In this document: piece after piece, positions 45,510 through 57,500 of the stretch
How the letters are laid out: every line of letters starts with the position of its first letter
How positions within the stretch are numbered: the stretch's first letter is position 1
Source: Ambrosia x helenae
Lineage: Eukaryota > Streptophyta > Magnoliopsida > Asterales > Asteraceae
DNA length: 64,000 bases
Reading direction: 5' to 3'
Assembly (NCBI GenBank): GCA_030844895.1
Contig: CM061227.1
Coordinates: 113,319,603 to 113,383,602 of the forward strand
The notes under the pieces: model-generated
What the model saw: the letters and a program-made list of their open reading frames with translations, nothing else
Databases searched by the model: none
Told to the model about the DNA's origin: nothing
Translations under genes and position numbers: made by a program

Positions 45510-47468
45510 TCATTCAGCTGCAGAAGAGACATATCTCGACTCCAACGCTTCCTTAGGAAAGAGATGAGGATACTTAGACTTCATCTGATCCTCCCGTTCC
45601 CACGTGTACTCTGGTCCCCGGTTCGAGTTCCAGCGAACCTTTACGATGCGAATCTTTCTATGACGTAGGCTACGAATCTTGTAATCCAGAATCTCCACAG
45701 GTTCTTCCACAATCCGAAGACGATCATCAACCTTGATCTCTTCCAGTGGGACGATGAGAGACTCGTCAGCCAGACACTTCTTTAAGTTGGACACATGGAA
45801 GACGTTATGTACGTTACCAAGCTCCGTCGGTAAATCAAGACGATATGCCACCGGTCCAATCCGTTCCAGGATCGTAAATGGACCGACATACCGAGGTTTG
45901 AGTTTTCCACGCTTCCCAAAGCGTATGACGCCCTTCCAGGGTGAAATTTTCAGAAGCACCTTGTCATCAACTTGGAATTCCAATGGTTTGCGACGTTGAT
46001 CAGCATAACTCTTTTGCCGATCCCGTGCCGCTGCCAACCGGTTACGAATCTGTACGATCTTTTCCGAAGTTTCGTACACTAGTTCAGGCCCAGTGAGTTG
46101 ACTCTCACCCACCTCAGCCCAACAAAGAGGAGAATGGCATTTCCGCCCGTACAGTGCCTCGAACGGAGCCGCCTTGATGCTCGTGTGATAACTGTTGTTG
46201 TATGAGAATTCTACTAACGGTAAATGAGCTTCCCAACCTTTGCCAAAATCGATTACACATGCCCGCAGCATGTCTTCTAAAGTTTGAATTGTGCGCTCAC
46301 TCTGACCGTCAGTCTGTGGATGATAAGCTGTACTCATGTCTAGTTGGGTACCCAAAGCCTTGTGCAAAGACTTCCAGAAGTGAGAAGTAAAATGGGAGTC
46401 ACGATCCGAGATAATAGAAACTGGCACCCCGTGCTTAGAAACAACTTCCTTCAGATAAAGACGAGCCAAACGATCCATGGTGTCGGTCTCCTTAATAGCA
46501 AGAAAATGGGCTGATTTCGTCAATCGGTCAACAATCACCCATATCTTATCATTCCCGATTGGTGATTTAGGAAGTTGCGTGACAAAATCCATTGTAATCC
46601 GTTCCCATTTCCATTCCGGAATTTCAGGTTGTTGCAAGAGACCAGACGGTTTCTGGTATTCCACTTTGACCTTAGCACAAGTCAAGCACTTACTCACGTA
46701 TGAAGCTATATCCGACCTCATGTTTGGCCACCAGTACAGCACCTTCAGATCTTGGTACATCTTATCCGAACCAGGATGAATAGAATATCGGGACTTATGA
46801 GCCTCATCTAAAACAAGCTCCCGAAGTCCTCCGAATAAAGGAACCCATATACGTTCCGCGAAATAGTGCAGGCTATCCGGCCTTTTCTCGAGGTGCTTGT
46901 CGGCACCGTGCATGGTTTCAGCTTTAAGGTTTTCCTCCTTCAAAGCTTCTAACTGGGCAGAACGGAGTTGATCAGGTAGGGATGAATGAATGGTGAGCTG
47001 CAACGCCCGAACGCGACGAGGTTTAGTTGATTCCTTCCTGCTCAAGGCGTCTGCTACAACATTTGCCTTGCCAGGATGGTACTTAATGGCGCAATCATAA
47101 TCGTTCAGGAGTTCAATCCAACGACGCTGTCGTATGTTCAAATGTTGTTGGTCGAAAATATGTTGAAGACTCTTGTGATCGGTGTAGATGGTGCATTTGG
47201 TACCGTACAAGTAATGTCTCCAAATTTTCAACGCGAATATCACTGCACCCAACTCCAAGTCATGGGTGGTGTAGTTCTTCTCGTGCACCTTGAGTTGACG
47301 AGAAGCATACGCAATCACTTTCTCGCGTTGCATCAACACACAACCGAGACCATGAATAGAAGCATCACAGTAAACAACGAAATCATCAGGGCCTTCGGGT
47401 AAGGACAAAATAGGAGCAGAACACAGTTTGGATTTTAGTTCTTCAAACGCTGACGCTTGTGGTTCACC
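45510..47468 (-). pseudogene. Gypsy pol C-terminal part: RNase H, integrase, chromodomain
   Basis: This is the in-frame continuation of gag-pol after the amber codon. Motifs in order: DFVVYCDASIHGLGCVLMQ (RNase H), a HHCC zinc domain (HKSRYSIHPGSDKMYQDLK and CLTCAKVK), the DDE core with MDFVTQLP, IISDRDSHFTS and HPQTDGQSERTIQTLE, then VFHVSNLKKCL and a C-terminal VEEPVEILDYK...VRWNSNRGPEYTWERE resembling the chromodomain of Tekay-type chromoviruses, thought to steer integration to heterochromatin. All catalytic residues are visible. The first ATG inside (47408) is not the native start. Without readthrough of the stop this part is not made from the normal message. Confidence 0.92.
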
Positions 47469-50148
47469 CTAGTCGAATTTTCTATCCTTCTGCGTAAGAG
47501 TGGTGAGGGGTTGAGCGATCTTCGAGAACCCCTGAATGAAACGACGATAGTAGCCCGCAAGGCCTAGGAATTGCCGCACCTCAGTTGGCGTCTTTGGTGC
47601 TCCCCAGTCCTTGATCGCTTCGATCTTAGCTGGATCAACATGAATCCCTAGTTCATTAACCACATGTCCTAGGAACTGAACTTCGCGTAACCAAAAGTCA
47701 CACTTTGAGAATTTGGCGTAAAGTTGTTCCCGTCGCAAGAGTTCCAAAACCAAACGCAGGTGTTCCTCGTGTTCAGTCTTGTTCTTGGAGTAAATCAGGA
47801 TGTCGTCAATAAACACAATGACGAACTTGTCAAGGTATGGTTTGCAAACGCGATTCATCAAATCCATGAAAACCGCCGGCGTGTTCGTGAGACCGAAAGG
47901 CATGACCAAGAATTCGAAATGGCCATAACGTGTACGAAAGGCAGTCTTTGCAACGTCAGCTTCCCTTACGCGCAACTGGTGATAACCGGACCTCAAATCA
48001 ATCTTGGAGTAGTAACTAGAACCCTGGATTTGGTCGAATAGATCATCAATACGTGGAAGAGGATAACGGTTCTTGACGGTCAATTTGTTCAGTTCTCTGT
48101 AGTCCACACACAATCGGAAACTTCCATCCTTCTTCTTGACGAATAGAATCGGGGCTCCCCAAGGGGAAGAACTCGGTCTAATGAAACCCTTGTCCAAAAG
48201 TTCCTGTAATTGACTGGACAATTCTTGCATCTCAGGAGGTGCAAGACGGTAGGGGGCCCGAGCAATAGGAGCAGCTCCCGGTACGAGGTCAATACCAAAC
48301 TCGACTTGACGATGGGGAGGAAGACCAGATAAATCATCAGGAAATACATCAGGAAACTCGCGTACGACAGGAATATCGTCGATCTTCTTCTCATCGCTAG
48401 AGGAAACAGATAAAAGTGCCAAAACGGCCGAGTAACCCTTTCGAAGACACTTAAGGGCTTTCATGCTAGAGATGATATTTAGCGGAACACCACCCTTGAT
48501 ACCGTACACAGAAAGGAATTCTCCATCAGGGAGAGGAATCCGAATAATCTTGTCGTAACAAACAATCTCCGCGCGATACAGGGACAACCAATCCATGCCT
48601 ACAACAACGTCAAAACTACCCAAAGGTACCGGCATAAGGTCGATGGGGAACGATAAACCCGACAACTCTAATTGACACTCCCGAAGGACACTAGTAGCTT
48701 CAATCTTTTTACCGTCAGCCAACTCAATAATATACTTAGTCTCTAATGGTACGGGTACTACATCTAGCAGTCGACTAACTTCCATGGATACAAAACTCTT
48801 GTCGGCACCAGAATCAAATAACACACTAACAGAACGATTATTGAGAAGGAACGTACCGGTAACTGTGTCAGGATCCTGTCTAGCCTCAGCGGCCCCAATG
48901 ACGAAGGCGCGTGCATTCCTGCCACTGCCCCCGTTGTTCCCATTACCGTTGTTTCCACCCTGCTTCAGTTTTGGGCAATCCTTCCTGTAATGCCCAGTCT
49001 CACCACAGTTGTAACATCCCTGTCTTCCTGTTGTTCCCTGAGCAGTAGGAGCCGAGGTATTGCTTGGGGCCTGGGTCGATGGAAGTGTAGCCCGACAATC
49101 TTTAGAAAAATGCCCAATTCGCTGGCAGCGATGACAACGGTTACTGTCGCAGTTCCCTTGATGATGACGCCCACACTTGTTGCATTTAGGCAGTTTCCCC
49201 GCATAACCACCCTGTTTGTTACCCGAAGAAGAAGAACCCCCATTATCGAACCTCTTACCCTGCTGTGCTGGCCCAGATCCTTTCCCTTCATTATCCCACT
49301 TGCGCTTGTTGTTCTCTGGGGCCTTGACAGTCGAACCCTTAGCAGGCAAAATACCCTCATTCACCTTCAAGTTGGTCATCCTATGAGCCGATCGGACCAC
49401 CTCTGAGTATGTAGGATGATTTCCAGCAGCTACCAACCCTGCGATTTCTGGCACTAACCCCGAGATATAATGCTCAATCCTCCTGTATTCTGGCACATGC
49501 AGATCGGGACACAGCACTGCCAACTCGTTACGCCTCACAGTATACTTCTCAATTTCAGACCCAGTCATCTTGAGGTTCCACACCTCGTGCTCTAGCTTTT
49601 GCACCTCTTCCCTTGGACAGTACTCACGCTTCAGCAGCTGCACAAAATTCTCCCAAGGCATAGCATACGCCTCCCCAATACCCATATTCTGGGTGATGTT
49701 ATTCCACCAAGTCAAAGCAACATCCTGGAATAACGCAGCAGCATACTTAACCCGATCTTCTGGGAGACAGTTACACATCAGAAACACTGACTCCACCTTC
49801 TCCAGCCACCTAAGCAAGCTCACCGCACCCTCAGTGCCAGAGAATTCCTGGGGCTTACAGTCCCGAAACATCTTGTAGGTACACATGGGTGGGGGTGGGT
49901 TAACAGGACCACCTGAAATGAAACGCATGAGAAACCACGAAGAATGTAAACAAGGTTCACTAATGAGGCAAAGAAAATGGATAAATCAACTTACCACCAC
50001 CATTGTGCCCTAACTGGAAGGCAGCTTGTAGCAAGTTGTTCAGGTCCTCCTGTGATAGGTTAACACCTCCACGACCACCAGCACCACCACGACCACCACC
50101 ACGTCCACCATTGCGACCACCTCCACGTCCTCCTCGTACTCCAGACAT
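47469..50148 (-). CDS. Gypsy gag-protease-reverse transcriptase, with a gag intron and amber end
   Basis: Exon 1 (50148-49995) encodes an Arg/Gly-rich start and LSQEDLNNLLQAAFQLG. An 82-bp intron follows (49994-49913; GTAAGT donor, TTTCAG acceptor); splicing joins it in frame to exon 2, whose GGPVNPPPPM leads into capsid motifs FSGTEGAVSLLRWLEKVESV and ALTWWNN. Three CCHC knuckles follow (CNKCGRHHQGNC, CHRCQRIGHFSKDC, CYNCGETGHYRKDC), then protease VLFDSGADKSFVS and RT motifs YPLPRIDDLFDQ, YSKIDLRSGYHQ and FIDDILIYSKN. The frame ends at TAG 47469-47471, early in the RT-RNase H connection, although the downstream pol is open in the same frame; gag-pol would be 1,518 codons. Unspliced RNA would stop soon after exon 1. 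Confidence 0.9.
49913..49994 (-). other. Intron in gypsy gag (82 bp)
   Basis: Minus strand GGTG|GTAAGTTGATT ... CATTTCAG|GTGGTCC. Removing it joins HNGG to GPVN across a phase-1 junction and keeps one frame through gag-pol. Retention gives a premature stop. Inferred from frame and splice sites only. Confidence 0.65.
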
Positions 50149-50690
50149 GATTCTGGCAGAAAGAACGAGAAAATTTAGTTTCGCAGATAATGATAACCAC
50201 TAATGTTTACAAGATCAAAGCTAGATTCAATTCAGGACCATCCCTTCAAACCCAGAGCTCACTAGGGCTTCCATGCATTTCGGTTTATGATTTTGTGTGC
50301 ACCCAAAATGATAAACCGCTCTACATGGTCCTCCAAGTGTTCTCCTAGTTCAAAGTTCAAATCACCGAACATGGGCTCTTAGCTATACACCGTAATACTA
50401 CGGTAGTTTATGGCAAGTGTTTCTATTGGAGTACGAAAGGGAGAAGTCCGAGCCTTGGACAAATCTCAAGAGTACACGATTCACTCCAATATACTACACT
50501 GCCTAGGAAGTAAGTAACCCGACCTAAGATAGAACGGATGATGTAACATAGGAAGGTCAGATGATTTAGGAACACCCCGACAAGCCCATACGTAAACTAC
50601 CATAATGTTTTTAGTACCATGTGATCGTCTAGTGTGTGCGACTCGGCTATAGACTAGACTCTACATGCAGTCCTAGTTCACTATAACCAT
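50149..50690 (-). other. Gypsy leader (5' untranslated region)
   Basis: About 540 bp between the primer-binding site and the gag start, with no long frame. It would contain the packaging and dimerisation signals, but I cannot identify them. Confidence 0.6.
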
Positions 50691-50703
50691 TGGCTCTGAT
50701 ACC
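50691..50703 (-). other. Gypsy primer-binding site
   Basis: GGTATCAGAGCCA on the minus strand directly follows LTR sequence ending ...CGCCTCGC. It pairs with the 3' end of initiator tRNA-Met. Unusually, the last ~32 bp of the LTR (including its terminal TGTGACA) are missing at this junction. Confidence 0.8.
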
Positions 50704-53341
50704 GCGAGGCGCATGACAAACCAGGATCCAAACCAACGATCACAATAAACAAGTCTAAAATGAACATAATGCAATTTCAAAACAATGTTTAAAATCCCCG
50801 TTTACAGCGGAAGCTTATTCAAAACAATATTCAATAGTAAACCAATGTTCAACGTTTGTAAAACCATGCAACCCTAACTAGACGCCGTGCAGACGCGTGC
50901 GCCCTAGTCCAGTCGTGCTACCTTAGCGACCTGAGAAAACATGTAAGAGAATACGTCAGCACAAAAATGCTGGTGAGTTTACAGGTTTTGTAATCCAAGT
51001 ACCAAGTCAACCTGTCCATACTATAACAAATCGAAAACCAGTGTACGCTAGCTAGGCGTATGTTTTGTTACTACCACGATTGGAAAACCATTACTAACTC
51101 GTAAACCAAATGTGTGCCCGATGTAGTAAACCTGTTGTTCCTGTTGTTCCTGTATGAGACAATATGCACCCGCCGACCCTCCAAGTCGACGAGCGGGGTT
51201 GGTCACTCCCAATAGCGCTATTCACATTTCCCCGTTGTGCAAACCCGCACATTCATGGTTCCCCCCGGGACTTCCAAAGATCGTGTAGTACACAATAGAA
51301 ACCCATAGTAGGACAGTAGTTACCAAATAATCGTTTTAACACATGTTTTCTCCCCCGAAAATGTGAAACCAGTTTAAAAGAGGGGCCGTAAACTCACCTT
51401 AAGTTGCGTTACTTCGTAATACGAATAACTCAGCAGCTATGCTAGTCCCGTAAAGCGGCGACCTAACATATGACAGTTACAAGCACTTAGACTAATAACC
51501 CGCAGGTTAGTTAGTCCCTAGATGTCCAGACCATAACCAAGTTCGTTTGAAAACACCGTGACTGTTTAACTGACCCAAAGTACAAGACTCGACATCCCAT
51601 TGGTGACCCGAGACTCCCCGTGTTATGTTTACGCTCTCAAACATACAATCATGCAATCACACTTAACATACGTTAACGCACAACAAGTTATAGCACATAG
51701 CTCACGTATCACATAATTACATCCAAACATATGTTACCAAGTTATTAGATATGTTACGGGGTTCCTAGCATGTTCCTACAGGTCAAATCGGGTCTCGGAA
51801 TGCTAATTTACACTTACAGCAGCAGTACACGCGATTAGGAAAAGTCAACTAGCATTTAGGTTGGTCAACTGGCATTTAGGAAGGCTAATCGCCTCTATTA
51901 TAGGCGATTAGGGCTATACCACATGTAATTACTAGCATTTAGGGCTATACCACATGTAATTACTAGCAATTAGGGCTATACCACATGTATCTACTAGCAA
52001 TTAGCTCATAAGACATGTATCTACTAGCAATTAGCTCATAAGACATGTATCTACTAGCAATTAGCCCCTACTCGCATGAAACATAGGCGATTAGCCTCCT
52101 AATCGCCCCTAACATAGGCGATTAGGGTTGCTAATCGCCAGTAACCCAGCTGTTCCAGTTTTTCGCGCGTTTAACGCTCCAAATCAGATCCAGAACGTGT
52201 GTAACCATCCAATATCATCCCAACAACTATTCTAAACATGTTTAAACTAAAATCCTTCGTTTTTCCTCGTATTATCAGCCCTGCATGCACCCATGTAGTC
52301 CAAACACCATACACATAGCACGAATCATCACCTTAACATGCGCAACTATAACCTTAATGAACAATTACTCAGATTTTATTATCATGACATCAATATTATT
52401 CTGAAACTAACTTAATAACATGTTAATCACTCATCTTGAATCATAAAAACCCTAGATATTAATCATAAACACACATAACACATGCATGATTGTTAGAATC
52501 TGTTTAACAACACTTATTAACGATTTTCAGAAAGCTTTTTCGTTTTAGAACAGGTCTGGACCATTAGGGATTGAATAAAAACGTTTATAAAGATTGCATG
52601 GATGGAAACCAAACCTTAGATTTGTGAAAGAATGATGAATTAAGCTTGAAGCCTTGTGTTTTGATCAAAAATCGCGTTCCAGAGGTTGTGTGTGTGTTGG
52701 GGCGGGTTATGGGACGACTAGGGTTTGTATTATGAAGTTTAGGAGGTCAAGCATTGTATTTATAGTCGTTTTTAGTCGTCCAGCCCGTAACTAGCGATTG
52801 TGCAGACTTACACGCGATTAGGGGTCCTAATCGCATGTAACTTCATGCATTTGGGCCTAATCGCCACTTAGGTCATGCATTTAGCTCCCCAATCGCCCCA
52901 AATGAAGCCTACTCGCCTCCCCTATAGGCGATTGGGCTTCCCTAATCGCCTATAGGGGCTGGTTCCGTGTGTTTTGCGCGTTAAACCCCGTTTTAACATA
53001 TGTTAACACATATTCACATACCGACAAGTCACATAATGATTGTAAACACATAACACTTGCAATTACATATATTCACACTCGTTCACCAATTCCCGGGACT
53101 CGAGACTTGTATGTTCCGTATGACCTGACGATCCTACAAATCGTCACCATTTGTACACTTGGTTAAGGACTGACATCTAACGAACCTCTAGACCAACATC
53201 CAATGATCTTCTAGACTAAACCGATAGTTCCCGAACCATAACCCGACTTAACTGACCCAGTTAAGTGCAATATACGCGTGACTCGCTAAGGTAGACTTTC
53301 ATCTAGACAACGTTGTTAACCAGAATTTGCCGGGTGTCACA
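50700..53341 (-). repeat. 5' LTR of the gypsy element
   Basis: 2642 bp, aligned without gaps by length to 42705-45346. The differences I see include A/G near 51572, T/C near 51803, A/C near 52031, G/C near 52098 and G/T near 52263. It begins TGTGACACCCGGCAAATTCT on the minus strand and lacks the normal LTR 3' terminus at 50700. Confidence 0.93.
52756..52764 (-). promoter_or_regulatory. TATA box of the gypsy 5' LTR
   Basis: TATAAATAC on the minus strand in GACTATAAATACAATGC, about 580 bp into the LTR. The start of transcription would be near 52725. Identical in the other LTR at 44761-44769. Confidence 0.6.
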
Positions 53342-53926
53342 GAAACATGCCCCATCTGTCGTAAAGCTTGCATGGATAAATATGGGGAGCACGCAATTCA
53401 TTGCAAAGAGCTCCCTGGGTTCAAATACCGGCATGACTGGGTGAGAGACGTTTTGTGGGACATCTTGAGAAGAGCTGGGATTTCTGCCAAAAAGGAGGCC
53501 CTTGTAAATTTTCTCACAGACCCTGCTGAAGGGAGATCCACCCTGCGACCAGCAGATCTGCTTGTCTTTGGTTGGGAGAGGGGGAAACATGCTTGCGTGG
53601 ACCTCACAAGGGTATCTCCTTTGGTTGGGTTAAGGGAAACAGGGTTTGTAGCTGGGCAAGCATCGAGAAAGGCGGAATCGAAGAAAGTAGATAAGCATGC
53701 TAAGACTTGTGCAGAAAACCAACATGTCTTTATCCCTTTGGTCTTTGATACCTTTAGCTCCCTAGCGCCAGAAGCTATTCGTTTCTTGACCAGGGTCCAA
53801 CGGGTCGTCCACATCAATAGTTCATCTCCAGGGGGTCAAGGATTTGTCTTTGGTAGACTAGGATTCGCTATTCAAAAAGGGGTGGCGGCGCAACTTGTTG
53901 CCCGTCTACCTTCTATTGTGATGTAA
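53342..53926 (+). pseudogene. Non-LTR retroelement C-terminus: CCHC knuckle plus restriction-like endonuclease
   Basis: From the gypsy junction the open frame reads ETCPICRKACMDKYGEHAIH C (a C-x2-C...H-x4-C knuckle), FKYRHDWVRDVLWDILRRA, KKEALVNFLTDP, then RPADLLVFGWERGKHACVDL and SPLVG. A knuckle, then an RH motif, then P-x-D with a second Asp 15 residues on, resembles the PD-(12-14)-D restriction-like endonuclease C-terminal to the reverse transcriptase in R2/Utopia/Dualen-type retroelements. The tail GQGFVFGRLGFAIQKGVAAQ ends at TAA 53924-53926, followed by AATAAA-like and A-rich sequence to about 53975. Target cleavage is the expected role. Family placement is inference. Confidence 0.6.
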
Positions 53927-53929
53927 TTT

Positions 53930-54542
53930 TCGTATTTTGTTTTAATGTATTTATAATAAACAATTTATATCAAAAAAAAATTGAAAAAGTTCAATGAAAA
54001 AAAAAAGGATAATAATATCTATATCTATTATTTACGTTCTTGACTTTACATGATACATTTTGTAATTTTGCTTAGTAGATCATGTAACTAGGATCAACTC
54101 AACGCATACCATGTATTTGTTAATAGATATTTCTAGCTTAACTCTATACTTTCGTAATCAACCTTACATCTATGGTTATGAAATAATGGTTCTGTAATTA
54201 AGGGTACCGTAGCATAGCCGCGAGGTATATATCTAGTTATAATAAATTATTAAGTTTACTACTAATTCTAGATTACTTTTCAATTTGTTAGTTCTTTGTA
54301 AACTTCTACAGTTCTATTTAAGAGACCACAATCCCATTAATCAAGATTTATAAAATTAATAATTACATATAATCATTTGTCTCTAAAATGAATCAATAGA
54401 ACTGTTTCGAATTTTCGAATGGTTTATTATAAAGATCTTTTGTCTTGGTAAATGTCCTGATGTACATTTATATCTACACATATACATCGAGCTGGATCAT
54501 AGCCATGTATATATAGTCGTTGAACGCAAAACAATAAATTAA
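53930..54542. other. 3' flank of retroelement and intergenic DNA, with Helitron-like end
   Basis: A-rich tails lie at 53970-54006. TACCGTAGCATAGCCGCGAG then GTATATATCTAG|T (about 54204-54235, plus strand) has the hairpin-plus-CTAG layout of a Helitron 3' end. The remaining DNA is AT-rich and downstream of the dehydrogenase gene. No clear polyA signal for that gene could be fixed. Confidence 0.4.
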
Positions 54543-57500
54543 TCAAGGTCTTAGTTGGACTCGTAGTCGTTTATGGATGAGTGCCCGAGTATGTTTCCAC
54601 AACTTGTGTGCTTCCGAATCATCATTCGCAAGCGATGAACACCGGATCTCGTTACAGTCCGCAAAATATCTCCCGCTCATCCCTTCCGTTTTTTGGCTCA
54701 GTGCCACATAACATGTTGTTGACGCACCTTGTGACGTTGATTTTAAAAACTTGGAGGCAATGAAGAAAATAGAATCTGTAAACAAAATTAAAAAAGATAT
54801 GTATAATTATTATAGCACAACTTTTAATGCATGAAGTACAAATGGTTTATAGAGAGACATGCATGCCTGTAATAACGCCTTTATGATCCCTGATGATTCC
54901 TGTTTTCACAATCCCTGGATGTACTGCGTTGATTGTTACATTTGCATTCATTGCCTTTTAATTAAACAAAAACATAAAACACACAAATTAGATTTTGCAT
55001 CATTAAAATAGGTTTGGTGGGTCACGGTTGTAAATGATGCATTACAGTTTGTACCTTTAGTTGTTTGGCGAGTTGAATAGCATGCATTATGTTGGCCAAC
55101 TTTGAATGTGCATATGCTCGTGTGGCATTATAACTATATCAATTAATTAAGACCCGCATGCATGCATGCATTAATCAGTATTCGTGTATATGAATAATGT
55201 ATAATGTATATATGCATCATGTACTGATGTACGTACTATTTTGGCTGCAGCATTTTATTAAAACTGAAATGGTCTTTTTTAACCCAACTGTGAATAACAG
55301 AAGAAACGTTGACAATTCTTCCTTCAATTCCTGTTTGTCTTGCGGTTTCTATCATCTTTTCTAACACAAGTTCCGTTAACAAGAAATGACCTGTTAAAAA
55401 AATTCATGTAAATTATATATCATATATAAAAAAAATTAACTTGAATTAATGAATATTTTTTTTGTTAACTTAGATAACAATGCTCGTGACAGCATTTAGT
55501 TTATTTATTTTATGTTTTTTTTATTTGAAATGGTGGTACGAGCACCACTTGAAGTGCTCCAACCCATCAACTGTACTATTCGTAGTGCTAATCGATGCGA
55601 CACTAGTTGACATTCGCTTCTTACATATATTTGTTTGTCCGAATTTTTACTTTTTTTTCTCTTTGCTTTAAAAAGAAAATAAATAAAATATTTCTTCACT
55701 AGAAAAAACATTACTTTTTTAAACGAAAAAAAAAAATCTTTTTTTAAGTGGATATTTCTATAAGATATTTTAAAAAAAAGGTAAATAGATACATATGTAG
55801 AATCAAGGAGATTACCTAAGTAATTTGTAGCAAAAGTCATCTCAAATTTGTCTTCTGAGAACTCCAGCTTCTGGGAAAATTTTCCTGCGTTATTTCTAAT
55901 ATAAAAATTATATTCTTCGTCAGTAACTTACTTAGATATTTAAAAATTAGAAATTATAAGAGCGACAGAACTATAACTTTTTTTCTTCTTTTGTTTTATC
56001 AACTCAATTAGCATTTAAAGGTCAAACTATAAGAAAACGATAAAGTATTAGATCCCTCTAGTTCTGTCAATGCTCATCCAAACACATACATAAGTAATAA
56101 AACACATGTAAGGTTGTGGGTTCAAATCATTGTAAATACAAGATGAGATGAAATTAAGGTGTTAAAAAAATTTGCCGTTAAAAAAAGTAATAAAACAGAA
56201 TGAAACCAAGTTAAATCTTACATGAGAATATTAAGTGGTATGTCTAATGACAAAAACTCGGAACAAAATTTCCTGATTGAAGCAAATGAACTGAGATCGA
56301 TCTCCAAAATTATAATCTCAGCATTCGGAGTCTCCCTTTGTATAGTTTCCTTCACTTGACCCGCCTTCCGTAGATCCCTTGCAGGAATCACAATCCTCAC
56401 CCCTCTCTTTGCTAACACGCGTGCGGTCTCTGCCCCAATTCCGGATGTAGCCCCTTAAAAGGTGATCAAATTAATGAAATAATTAGTACTTTACTCATTT
56501 TAGTAATGCATATATATAGCATTCATTCTAAAAGAATATCATGTAACTATACAAGTAGCTTATGTTGTAAGAACTATATGCCATGTAAATATTTATTTAC
56601 AAGATATTATATAGCATGTTTTTTTAGTTTTGTATATGATAGATACTTGTCTTTTTACTATAAGTATAATAATAATTCGAGGTATTTTAGAATAGAATTT
56701 AGAATGTTCGGTCTACAGCTATATAGATTTGAGATCGAGTATCACGTCCAAAATCTAAAAAGATTCTTCAAAATCAAACAAGATTGGTAGGTTTAGACAT
56801 GTGATGCTCATGATGTCATCTCTCCTATTTATAAAAGGTAGAGGGTGTCAAGATACCATGTGGACAATGGCTCTACGGGAATACCACCCCTTACCCTCTT
56901 CACACGTGGTGACCGTGGGATTTTCACGCCTTACACGGACCACGACCATTTAATTCTTTTAGTCATTTTCAATTCAAATGGGTGAGCACGACCATCACCA
57001 TTCACGATATAGGTTGATGATAAAGGGTAGTATTAAAAGATGGAGTGATATAAGGGTGATATGAAGGGTAGTGATCGTTTAAAACCATCAATACACCCAA
57101 TAGCCTTAACTACAGAAACTCTACTTAAATAAGTAATTATTTTAATTAATAATCTACTTCCACTCATATTTTCTCTTAAATCTATTTTTTAATCAAACTC
57201 AAACAAAGTAAAATTTTAAAATATAAAAGATTAATATTTATTACCCTTAGGAAAAGGAAATATGCAAGTAAATTAAGCCTACTAAAGGGTTTTGGGTTTC
57301 ATACCGTGACATCACATTATAACGTACATGACATCATATTCTATGGTATGTGACAATATATTCTAAGATATGTGACAACCTTCTATTGATGTATAATGTA
57401 GGTTAAAGTGTAATATTCGTAATTGAAGAGTGTATGATTTCTAAATAGCTACTAAAAAGGGTCAACATGATTGTGGTTTTGTCATTGATATTGTCTGGCT

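Larger units (their letters stand above)
42673..53341 (-). mobile_element. Ty3/gypsy chromovirus (Tekay-type), full length, 10.7 kb
   Basis: Perfect 5-bp duplication GAAAC (42668-42672 and 53342-53346). LTR 42673-45346 is the 3' LTR and 50700-53341 the 5' LTR; over ~2.64 kb I count about seven differences, so the insertion is recent. Order on the minus strand: 5' LTR, tRNA-Met-type PBS (50691-50703), 550-bp leader, gag-pol, polypurine tract (about 45349-45366), 3' LTR. Protein order gag, protease, RT, RNase H, integrase, C-terminal chromodomain-like segment is that of chromoviruses. Coding is open except for one amber stop at 47469-47471. It sits in an older retroelement remnant. Confidence 0.95.

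Noticed and set aside
47076..50203. Several plus-strand frames of 60-138 codons across the gypsy body
   Set aside because: Antisense shadows of gag-pol.
42477..53926. Idea that the flanks of the gypsy element are an intact host gene
   Set aside because: A stop at about 42598, a 5' truncation and repeated 3' fragments elsewhere indicate a retroelement.
55480..55840. Frames at 55480-55671 (+) and 55505-55840 (-)
   Set aside because: They lie mostly in intron 3 of the SDR gene and match nothing; the right end overlaps exon 3 in its true frame.
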